This document shows, piece by piece, positions 43,732-50,146 of a stretch of DNA of 50,146 nt. The DNA is taken from positions 1 to 50,146 of the forward strand of contig JAKMEK010000008.1 of assembly GCA_022425945.1 (NCBI GenBank). The letters are read 5' to 3'. Origin of the DNA: Flavobacteriaceae bacterium (GTDB lineage Bacteria; Bacteroidota; Bacteroidia; Flavobacteriales; Flavobacteriaceae). The notes beneath the pieces are model-generated. The model searched no databases and was not told the origin of the DNA. It saw only the letters and a list, made by a program, of their open reading frames with translations. Position numbers and translations under genes: made by a program. Numbering within the stretch: the first letter of the stretch is position 1; the number at the start of each line of letters is the position of its first letter.

Positions 43732-45156
43732 TTAAAAAACGAAGGGAATAATGTACTGAAAGAGAAAAATCAACAAGACGACTGCAATTAGGTTGATGAT
43801 TATTCCAATTCGAGCCATTTGCGCAACCTTGACATAACCACTTGCAAAGACAATGGCATTGGGGGGTGTTGCCATGGGGAGCATAAAGGCACAGCTACTT
43901 GCCATGGTTACCGGAATTAACAAGTAAAGAATGGGTACTTCTAAGCCCATGGCTATTCCTGCTACCACTGGTGCTAGCACGGCAACTAAAGCGACATTAC
44001 TCATCAATTCAGTCATGAACAACATGAGGAGAATAAGCAGAGAAGCTGTGATTAAAATATTCAAATTCGCTGTAGCAATGGCGTCAGTAATTAGTGAAAC
44101 GATGCCCGTAGTCGACATGCCTTTGGCTAGGGCAAGCCCACCACCAAATAAGATTAAAATTCCCCAAGCTAGTCGTTGAGTATCTTTCCACTCCAAAATA
44201 AAGGTTCCTTTTTTAAAATCATGGGGGAGGGCAAACAATGCCACGGCACAACCCATGCTAATGATGGTGTCAGAGAGGCCTAAGCTGGGGAAAACAGTGT
44301 TCAACACAGTTCGAAAGACCCACAAGAAGACCGTTAGCCCGAAAACCGCAAGCACATGTTTTTCTTTTGCGCTTATGGGCCCCAAATCGGCTAGCTTTTG
44401 TGCAATCAATGCATTGGAGGAAGAAAAGGCAATTCCTTTGTTTGGAAACATCCAACGGGTTAAAATAAAATATATGATGACGATCATGATGGTCGAAAAT
44501 GGAAGTCCAATGCTCATCCATTTGAAGAAGGAAATTTGGATGTTGTATTCATTTTCCAATAGGCCTATGAGAATGGAATTTGGGGGTGTGCCAATCACTG
44601 TTGCAATTCCGCCAGCGTTGGCAGAAAATGCAATTCCTAGCATCACACTCAGGGCAAAATGCTGTTCTTGCGGGGTAAATTCTCCATCGCTTTTAACCAG
44701 TAGTTGAATGACCGAAAGGGCGATGGGAAGCATCACTACGGTACTGGCTGTATTGGAAATCCACATACTCATAAAAGCGGTGGCCAGCATAAAACCTAGG
44801 ATGACTCGGTTAGGGGTGGTGCCTGTTCGTTGAATAATGGTGAGCGCAATGCGTCGGTGAAGATTGACCTTTTCAAGTGCCAATGCCAATACGAAGCCCC
44901 CAAAAAAGAGAAAGACAATTGAACTGCCATAGTTGGCGCCAACCTCGTTCATTGACATCACTCCAAACAGGGGAAACAGGATCAGGGGTAGCAGTGCTGT
45001 CACAGAAATTGAAACAGCTTCCGTGATCCACCAGCTTACCATCCATGCAGCCAGTCCAAGAACTACACTCGCCTCGGGCGACAGAAAAGACAACTGACTG
45101 CCTTTGATGAAGATGAATAGTAATGGGCCGACAATTAATCCAATTTGTTTACTCAT
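43732..45156 (-). CDS. DASS (SLC13) family Na+/dicarboxylate symporter
   Basis: This 474-residue protein has about 11-12 membrane segments and two-fold repeat features. The first SNT motif is in MWISNTASTVVMLP; its mirror copy reads MSNVALVAVLAP, with Val for Thr. The carboxylate-site segments NAGGIATVIGTPPNSI and LPMATPPNAIVFASG are intact. Family members import succinate, malate, citrate or sulfate with sodium. I start at ATG 45156 (MSKQIGLIVG); a start at 45204 would run through the palindrome at 45171-45190. It is divergent from the gapN-like gene. Confidence 0.92.
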   Translation of the reverse strand: MSKQIGLIVGPLLFIFIKGSQLSFLSPEASVVLGLAAWMVSWWITEAVSISVTALLPLILFPLFGVMSMNEVGANYGSSIVFLFFGGFVLALALEKVNLHRRIALTIIQRTGTTPNRVILGFMLATAFMSMWISNTASTVVMLPIALSVIQLLVKSDGEFTPQEQHFALSVMLGIAFSANAGGIATVIGTPPNSILIGLLENEYNIQISFFKWMSIGLPFSTIMIVIIYFILTRWMFPNKGIAFSSSNALIAQKLADLGPISAKEKHVLAVFGLTVFLWVFRTVLNTVFPSLGLSDTIISMGCAVALFALPHDFKKGTFILEWKDTQRLAWGILILFGGGLALAKGMSTTGIVSLITDAIATANLNILITASLLILLMLFMTELMSNVALVAVLAPVVAGIAMGLEVPILYLLIPVTMASSCAFMLPMATPPNAIVFASGYVKVAQMARIGIIINLIAVVLLIFLFQYIIPFVF

Positions 45157-45170
45157 TCGTGGGTGTTTTA

Positions 45171-45190
45171 AATTAAACTTTAGTTTAATT
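45171..45190. promoter_or_regulatory. Palindrome in the DASS/gapN divergent region
   Basis: AATTAAAC-TTTA-GTTTAATT is a perfect 8-bp inverted repeat with a 4-base spacer, starting 15 bases upstream of the DASS transporter start codon. It shares the half-site TTAAAC with a second palindrome at 45242-45255. The position fits an operator overlapping the transporter's transcription start. Confidence 0.45.
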
Positions 45191-45241
45191 AGGTGTATGA
45201 CCAAAGTTTATGCGTTAATTTTCGGCTTGATGCAATTATTT

Positions 45242-45255
45242 GTTTAACTTTAAAC
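45242..45255. promoter_or_regulatory. Second palindrome in the DASS/gapN divergent region
   Basis: GTTTAA-CT-TTAAAC is a perfect 6-bp inverted repeat with a 2-base spacer, 22 bases before the gapN-like ATG. It uses the same half-site as the palindrome at 45171-45190 but in reversed order. It contains TAACTTTA, one mismatch from the -7 consensus, so a bound protein could block that promoter. Confidence 0.4.
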
Positions 45256-45276
45256 TTAAAATATTAAACAATAAAT

Positions 45277-46881
45277 ATGCAAAGCGTTCAATTAGGTAAG
45301 ATAGATACTTCTGTCAAATTTGACAATCAAATTCATTGTAAACACTATTTGGTTGATGGAGAATTAAAAAGTTGGGAATGGAGTACATCCGAGGTGTATT
45401 CAACCATTTATACCGAAAATCAAGCAGGCGAAACTGGACCGACCTTGTTGGGATCCATTCCAGACATGGAAACCGATGCAGCTCTAGATGCGTTGAATGC
45501 TGCAGAGAAGGCCTTTAATCGTGGACAAGGAACTTGGCCAACCATGAAGGTGAAAGATCGTTTAAAGTGCTTGAATACCTTTGCTGGAAAAATGAAGGAG
45601 CACCGCGAACAAGTCGTTGAATTATTGATGTGGGAAATCGGAAAAAACAAAGCGGACTCCTACAAAGAATTCGATCGTACGGTAGATTATATCTACGATA
45701 CGATTGAGGCCTATAAAAAGCTAGACCGAAAGAGTGCAAAATTTGACAAGCAAGCAGGAATTCATGCGCATATTCGTCGTGGTCCTCTGGGCGTTGTTCT
45801 GTGTTTAGGGCCATATAACTATCCTTTAAATGAAACCTTTTGTTTATTGATTCCGGCCATTATCATGGGAAATACTGCCATTTTCAAGCCTGCAAAACAC
45901 GGAGTGTTATTGATCACTCCCTTGCTCAAAGCTTTCCATGAAAGTTTTCCTCCCGGTGTTGTGAATATTCTTTTTGGTCGCGGACGTAAAATCGCTTCCC
46001 CAATAATGGAAACAGGAAAAATTGATGTACTGGCCTTGATAGGCCATTCTACCTCTGCGGTTGCGTTGCAAGATTTGCACCCAAATAAAAACAGATTGCG
46101 TTTGGTTTTAGGATTGGAGGCAAAGAATCCTGGAATTATCCTTCCAGATGCAGATCTTGATTTAGCCATCAAAGAATGTATTTCTGGGACCCTTTCTTAT
46201 AATGGTCAACGTTGTACTGCCCTTAAAATGTTGTTTGTACACGAATCTATTGTAGATGAGTTTAATTCACGTTTTGCAAAAGCAGTGGATAAACTGACTT
46301 ATGGTTTACCTTGGGATGATGGCGCCTTTTTGACGCCATTGCCAGAGCCCAATAAACCTGCCTATATTCAAGAATTGATTGCAGATGCTAAAGCGAAAGG
46401 CGCTAAAGTGCTCAACAAAAAAGGAGGGAAGTTAACGCATAACTATTCTTATCCAGCGGTTTTGTATCCGGTTACAAAAGATATGAGTGTTTACCATGAA
46501 GAACAGTTTGGTCCAGTAATACCCATCTTATCCTACAAAGACATCAACGAACCCTTGGACGTAATGGCTGCCTCAGAATATGGTCAGCAGGTGAGTTTGT
46601 TTGGGCGCGATATTCGTAAAATAGGACCTTTGGTCGATGTATTGGCCAATTTGGTTTGCCGCGTGAATTTAAATTCTGCCTGCCAACGTGGACCAGATGT
46701 TTATCCGTTTACGGGGAGAAAGAATTCTGCAGTTAGCACGCTTAGCGTTTTTGATGCCTTGCGTTCGTTCTCTATCCGAACGTTTATCGCAGCAAAAGAC
46801 AATTCATACAACAACGAGATTTTGGATGCATTGATGGATTCAAAAGAATCTAACTTTGTGAATACAGAATACCTGCTGTAG
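45277..46881 (+). CDS. gapN: NADP-dependent non-phosphorylating glyceraldehyde-3-phosphate dehydrogenase-like protein
   Basis: This 534-residue aldehyde dehydrogenase superfamily member resembles GapN, which oxidises glyceraldehyde 3-phosphate straight to 3-phosphoglycerate, making NADPH and no ATP. Catalytic residues are N181 in [11 protein letters not shown]281 in [10 protein letters not shown] and C313 in [10 protein letters not shown]. The N-terminus is longer than in ordinary ALDHs (about 475-500 residues). The GLEAKNP and [10 protein letters not shown] forms point to GapN rather than other ALDHs, though activity is inferred. It is divergent from a carboxylate transporter, sharing 120 bases that contain two palindromes. 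Confidence 0.85.
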   Translation: MQSVQLGKIDTSVKFDNQIHCKHYLVDGELKSWEWSTSEVYSTIYTENQAGETGPTLLGSIPDMETDAALDALNAAEKAFNRGQGTWPTMKVKDRLKCLNTFAGKMKEHREQVVELLMWEIGKNKADSYKEFDRTVDYIYDTIEAYKKLDRKSAKFDKQAGIHAHIRRGPLGVVLCLGPYNYPLNETFCLLIPAIIMGNTAIFKPAKHGVLLITPLLKAFHESFPPGVVNILFGRGRKIASPIMETGKIDVLALIGHSTSAVALQDLHPNKNRLRLVLGLEAKNPGIILPDADLDLAIKECISGTLSYNGQRCTALKMLFVHESIVDEFNSRFAKAVDKLTYGLPWDDGAFLTPLPEPNKPAYIQELIADAKAKGAKVLNKKGGKLTHNYSYPAVLYPVTKDMSVYHEEQFGPVIPILSYKDINEPLDVMAASEYGQQVSLFGRDIRKIGPLVDVLANLVCRVNLNSACQRGPDVYPFTGRKNSAVSTLSVFDALRSFSIRTFIAAKDNSYNNEILDALMDSKESNFVNTEYLL

Positions 46882-46882
46882 G

Positions 46883-48137
46883 CTAAAAATACTGACCAAT
46901 ACCAAAGACAAGTCCATTTTGTTTTGAATTGCCAAGCGCAAAACCATAGTCAATGCGCAGCACAGCATTGTAGATGTATTTATGTATAAAACGAATGCCT
47001 ATGCCATTGTAGGCATGGGCATTCTCATTTTTAAATAGATCCTTTAGTGCATAGCCCGACAGCCGTATTCCAGCTACATCAACAAAGAGATTGGCCTGCA
47101 TGGCGAACCATTTTCGTTCAAATAAACTTTGACGGTACTCACTGTTGATGACCCAAAGGGCACTTCCTCGTTGGACTAAATTGCCACTCCCACGAACATT
47201 ACGGTTGTTGTCGATCGCAAAGGGTGGGAAGGGAGTGTCAATGTTTTTTGCATAACCAAGCTTTACACGAAGGGCCAAATTTCCCATCGCTTTAATTCGT
47301 TTAAAATAGGTTGTCTGATTTTCTATGGAGTAAAAGGTGTTGTTATTTGTGATGGTTTTTCCCCATACATGAGCAAAAATTAGTTGGTTTTTCCAGCCGC
47401 TATTGAAAATAGTAATAGGGAACGATGGCATCATAATCATAACCCACTTTTCCGATCAATTTTGTGGTGTTGAATTTTTCTGGTGCACCCATTAAGCGCT
47501 CACCATGACTAAATGCATAGCGTTCCCCAAACCATCCAATACCCACATAAAGCTTACTTTTTAGGTTCAGCTCTTTACCAAAACTTGTTTTGATGGACTG
47601 TATACGGTAACGATAATTCGCTTCAAGCTGGTCTTGCTGGATGGGTTCTAAGGTTTCGCTTTGTTGGGCAATAAATTTCAACTCATGCTTGGCAGAAATG
47701 AAATTATTATTTTCGAGGATGAGGCCAAAGCCAGCAAAATTATTGCGTCGATAAAACGCACCTACCGTATAACCTTTTCCGATAAAATTGTGGTCGGTCA
47801 CGCCAAGATGATAGCCGAGTTGATTTTCAAGGGTTTGCCATAGATCTACCGCCGGAATAAGGGTTTTGTTTTCTTCAATATGTATGATGAGTCGTTTTCC
47901 ATTCTCTTCTAAGTAATAGTAGGCATGACTAATGGCGGGTTCTCTGATGAGACGAATCATGTCTTCGGCCAAAATCAAGCTGTCGATTGGACTATTGTTG
48001 TCAAAGCTGAGTAGTTTCTTTAAATATTGTTCTTTTGATTTCTTTAGCCCTTCAAAAGTAATGGATTCGATAAGACGATCTTGTGCCTTTATGCTTGCAC
48101 AGAAGAGCAAAAAAAGTAGCAATAGTGCTTTGTGCAT
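46883..48137 (-). pseudogene. Omp85/BamA-TamA-like outer membrane protein, frameshifted
   Basis: Two frames (48137-47400, then 47440-46883) join into one 417-residue protein if one T is removed from the TTTT run at 47409-47406; YYYF then continues as NSGWKNQL. The first part has a signal peptide (MHKALLLLFLLFCASIKAQ), one POTRA-like domain (about 20-95) and the start of a beta barrel. The second ends the barrel and carries the Omp85 L6 motif VRG (in RNVRGSGNLVQRG) and a C-terminal aromatic (GIGQYF). One POTRA and no patatin domain is a compact form. It could be a true pseudogene or a sequencing indel. The neighbouring barrel-like gene lies 1 base upstream in the same operon. Confidence 0.82.
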
Positions 48138-48138
48138 A

Positions 48139-49023
48139 TCAATTCAGTAAAGCCCTTAAACCAATGTTAAACGATTGCCCAATGCCGCTGTCTTTTCCCC
48201 GTATAAAGTTAGCATACAAGAGTTCTAGGTTTAGGGTTTGATTCAGTTGAAATTTTGCGCCCCCGCCAAGGGCAGAGTAGTCCTGTGAAAAGCCATTGCT
48301 GATGGCAAACAAATTGTAGTGTTGCGCCAATAGCAGGAGGGTGGTGTTGGGTGAGGGGAAATAACTAAAGAAGATGCCCGGACTAATGCCAAACGAATCA
48401 TTGGCAAAGCTGTTCTCTTTGTTTCCAAAATTGTATTGGGTGTTTACTTCCGTATAAATTTGTACACTTCTATTGGGGGCAAGATAATCGCAGAAAAATC
48501 GATTCTGAAAGGTTTTCCCTTTTTGGTCTAAAAAGATCCCGTTCTGGGTTTCTGCTCCCGAGAAAACAGGAAAGCTAAGGGAAGATTGGATGGCAAAGCG
48601 CGCCCATCGTTTAAAGGGAGTAAACTTAATGGCCGGTGCAATACTGGATAAGCCAGAACGATTGTGGGGCTCACCAGCAAAAGAAAACGGTTTGAGAATG
48701 CCTTTTCCGTTAATGGTGTTGGAACGGTATTCCACTAACACGCCCACATTTAAACGATCAGAATTACTTACTCCAGTAAAAAGGTCGAGGGTAGAAGTGA
48801 AAAAATTCTGTCGCGGAAAAGTAATTGTATTCTTCTGATCATCGATTCGTTTGTTCTCTGTATAGAGATTGTTGAACCATTTGATGTCCCATTGCCCTTT
48901 CCGAAGCAGTTTGGACGGGGTATAGGTTTGAATGTTTGAGCTTTGTTGTTCAATTTCTTCCGATTCAATTTGAGCAGTTAAAACGAAGGGAGTAAATAGA
49001 AAGCAGGCGAAAAGTGTTTTCAT
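48139..49023 (-). CDS. Outer-membrane beta-barrel-like protein, unknown function
   Basis: This 294-residue protein has a signal peptide (MKTLFACFLFTPFVLTAQ). The rest is rich in alternating hydrophobic and aromatic strands with glycine-asparagine turns (for example LNVGVLVEYRS, SVQIYTEVNTQYNFGN, LNLELLYANF, IGQSFNIGLRALLN), the pattern of a 12-14 strand barrel. I cannot assign a family; it loosely resembles transporter-like OMPs. It is the first gene before the Omp85-like gene, with 1 base between them, so the two may act together at the outer membrane. Confidence 0.68.
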   Translation of the reverse strand: MKTLFACFLFTPFVLTAQIESEEIEQQSSNIQTYTPSKLLRKGQWDIKWFNNLYTENKRIDDQKNTITFPRQNFFTSTLDLFTGVSNSDRLNVGVLVEYRSNTINGKGILKPFSFAGEPHNRSGLSSIAPAIKFTPFKRWARFAIQSSLSFPVFSGAETQNGIFLDQKGKTFQNRFFCDYLAPNRSVQIYTEVNTQYNFGNKENSFANDSFGISPGIFFSYFPSPNTTLLLLAQHYNLFAISNGFSQDYSALGGGAKFQLNQTLNLELLYANFIRGKDSGIGQSFNIGLRALLN

Positions 49024-49039
49024 TTATAGGTAAGATTGG

Positions 49040-49047
49040 TAAGTTTG
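49040..49047 (+). promoter_or_regulatory. -7 promoter element of the SGNH hydrolase gene
   Basis: TAAGTTTG is an exact TAnnTTTG match 14 bases before the ATG at 49062 and 32 before the alternative ATG at 49080. It also rules out the far-upstream in-frame start at 49014. No -33 TTG is evident. Confidence 0.45.
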
Positions 49048-49061
49048 AGTACTTTAAATGT

Positions 49062-49769
49062 ATGAAAATTTATTCACCCATGTGGAAATCTCTTTTTACG
49101 GTACTATTGAGTGCTTTCTTTTTTTGGAGTTGCTCTCCCTTGAAGCAGTATCCCAAAGAAAGTTATGCCTGGGCAGCCCAAGAAATTGAAAACTTTGTCG
49201 CTCAAGACAGCACAGAAGATTATCCCGAGAATTCCCTCCTCTTTGTGGGTAGTTCGAGCATTCGTTTGTGGAATACACTAGCAGAAGACATGGCGCCTTA
49301 CCCGGTCATTCAGCGCGGCTATGGCGGAGCGCATTTACGGGATGCGATTTTTTATACGGATAAACTTCTTGGAAAGCACCAACCTACAATGATTATCGGC
49401 TTTATTGCCAATGATATCAAGGGCGTAGCCGAAGATGAATCCCCCCGAAAAGTAGCACGTCTTTTTCGATTTTTTCTGAAACAACTGCGCCAAACACATT
49501 CCAATATCCCTTTTTTGTGGGTTGAAATTACCCCCACCAAAAGTCGTTGGAAACAATGGCCCGAAATTAAAACGGTGAATGAAAAAATAAAAGCCTACTG
49601 TGCCAAAACACCCAACCTCCATTTTGTGGAAACGGCTGAAGCTTTTCTCACCAAAGAGGGATTACCTAGAACGGAACTTTTTGTAGCTGACCAATTACAC
49701 CTTAACCCTCAAGGCTATGCCCTGTGGAGTAGTCTCATTAAAAAAGAAATTGAACAACACTTAGATTAA
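49062..49769 (+). CDS. SGNH/GDSL hydrolase lipoprotein
   Basis: This protein of about 235 residues has a lipoprotein signal ending in lipobox FFWSC. The SGNH blocks are complete: block I is FVGSSSIRLW (nucleophile Ser), block II is RGYGGAHLRD (Gly), block III is GFIANDIKG (Asn) and block V is VADQLHLNP (Asp-x-x-His). It should be an esterase or lipase acting in the envelope, perhaps deacetylating a glycan. The start may be 49062 or 49080; the latter gives a tidier signal peptide. Its stop overlaps the convergent small membrane gene by 4 bases. Confidence 0.85.
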   Translation: MKIYSPMWKSLFTVLLSAFFFWSCSPLKQYPKESYAWAAQEIENFVAQDSTEDYPENSLLFVGSSSIRLWNTLAEDMAPYPVIQRGYGGAHLRDAIFYTDKLLGKHQPTMIIGFIANDIKGVAEDESPRKVARLFRFFLKQLRQTHSNIPFLWVEITPTKSRWKQWPEIKTVNEKIKAYCAKTPNLHFVETAEAFLTKEGLPRTELFVADQLHLNPQGYALWSSLIKKEIEQHLD

Positions 49770-50017
49770 GCGGCTTTTTCCATGCTACGCAGCACCCAGT
49801 AGGGAATTGCGTTAAAGAAAATCCACAACAGTTTGTAAACGCCCATGACGAGATAGAGGTCGCGCTTGAAGGCCACCAATGTTCCTCCATAAAAGTGCTC
49901 ATGTAGCGTAAAGACCTGATCCGTGAAAAAGAGTAGTACAAGCGAAAACAATAGCAAAATAAAAAAGTTGAGTCTGGTGCATTGCCATAAAAAGGCTTTG
50001 AGTTGTGCTAGAGTCAT
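49766..50017 (-). CDS. Small two-helix membrane protein (DUF6868-like)
   Basis: This 83-residue protein has two membrane segments (about 15-33 and 54-76) separated by a loop with FTLHEHFYGGT. The layout, N-terminal LKAFLWQCTRLNF and C-terminal YKLLWIFFNAIPYWVLR resemble the DUF6868 family as I remember it; the family number should be checked. Function is unknown. It is convergent with the SGNH hydrolase gene. Upstream is a symmetric non-coding region reaching the window end. Confidence 0.7.
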   Translation of the reverse strand: MTLAQLKAFLWQCTRLNFFILLLFSLVLLFFTDQVFTLHEHFYGGTLVAFKRDLYLVMGVYKLLWIFFNAIPYWVLRSMEKAA

Positions 50018-50027
50018 AGAACTTTTG

Positions 50028-50098
50028 GTTTAGATAAATTTAGGCAATTTTTTTGTCTACTGGCGCGCGTTTATAACGCGTGGCCAATTAATCTAAAC
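50028..50098. repeat. Nested inverted repeat at the window end
   Basis: Outer arms 50028-50040 and 50086-50098 (GTTTAGAT...ATCTAAAC, extended to 12 of 13 matching pairs) enclose an inner hairpin CGCGTT-TAT-AACGCG (50066-50080). It lies upstream of the small membrane protein gene and could be a leader structure, an operator, or part of a non-coding RNA whose rest is outside the window. Confidence 0.35.
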
Positions 50099-50146
50099 AG
50101 GCCTTACTAAAGGAGTAAAAAAAAATAAGTTCTTTGAAAAGAGTTA

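Noticed and set aside
1-50146. CRISPR arrays, insertion sequences, prophage or toxin-antitoxin genes
   Set aside because: No spaced direct-repeat array, transposase, integrase or phage gene was seen; genes are almost all conserved metabolic or envelope functions with even spacing.

Overview
The window looks like chromosomal housekeeping DNA from a Bacteroidota bacterium, most probably a Flavobacteriia-like lineage; I cannot name the genus. The evidence is consistent: moderately AT-rich DNA, upstream boxes matching the Bacteroidota -7 consensus TAnnTTTG, almost no Shine-Dalgarno sequences, an N-succinylornithine-type carbamoyltransferase in the arginine operon, a peroxiredoxin-thioredoxin-small protein cluster and an ftsK-lolA-lptG-ribB run. 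I see no phage, insertion sequence, CRISPR array or plasmid function. No stretch longer than 300 bases lacks a gene; the largest gaps are 23561-23810, 36837-37069 and 14620-14821.

Layout. 1-2.3 kb: tRNA-Ser(UGA) with its promoter and terminator, a TauE/SafE permease, and a ribB whose C-terminal GTP cyclohydrolase II-like half has lost its active site. 2.2-6.8 kb: an envelope and division operon read leftward (ftsK, lolA, lptG-like, ribB). 6.8-8.1 kb: a peroxide-defence cluster. 8.2-14.6 kb: NhaC antiporter, small K+ channel, lpd, a haloalkane-dehalogenase-type hydrolase with a DUF4377-like lipoprotein, a membrane acyltransferase, and a retropepsin-like lipoprotein with a 58-residue partner gene.

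14.8-23.8 kb: a nine-gene arginine operon read leftward in the order GNAT, argG, argC, proC, argD, argF', argB, argE-like, argH. Its genes overlap or are separated by 1-11 bases, and it has a recognisable promoter with a leader of about 155 bases. Ser90 in the carbamoyltransferase predicts N-succinylated intermediates, so carbamoylation comes before deacylation. The leading GNAT is a candidate for the otherwise missing first enzyme.

23.8-34.8 kb: tilS, dsbD, a comM gene broken by a one-base frameshift inside its Walker A motif, fbp, a stand-alone KAS III, and a 5-oxoproline operon (Nramp-like transporter, pxpA, pxpB, pxpC). The transporter lacks the usual Nramp metal-binding residues, so it may carry an organic substrate. 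34.7-36.8 kb: class 3-like aldehyde dehydrogenase plus nitroreductase. 37.0-43.7 kb: the isoleucine/valine operon ilvD-ilvB-ilvN-ilvC-ilvA. 43.7-46.9 kb: a DASS transporter and a gapN-type dehydrogenase, divergent around two palindromes with a shared half-site. 46.9-50.1 kb: a frameshifted single-POTRA Omp85-like gene, an outer-membrane barrel-like protein, an SGNH hydrolase lipoprotein, a small two-helix membrane protein and a terminal inverted repeat.

No wholly new multi-gene system stands out. The best leads are the Nramp-like/pxp operon, the GNAT at the head of the arginine operon, the degenerate RibB C-terminus, and two single-base frameshifts that are either recent gene decay or sequencing errors.
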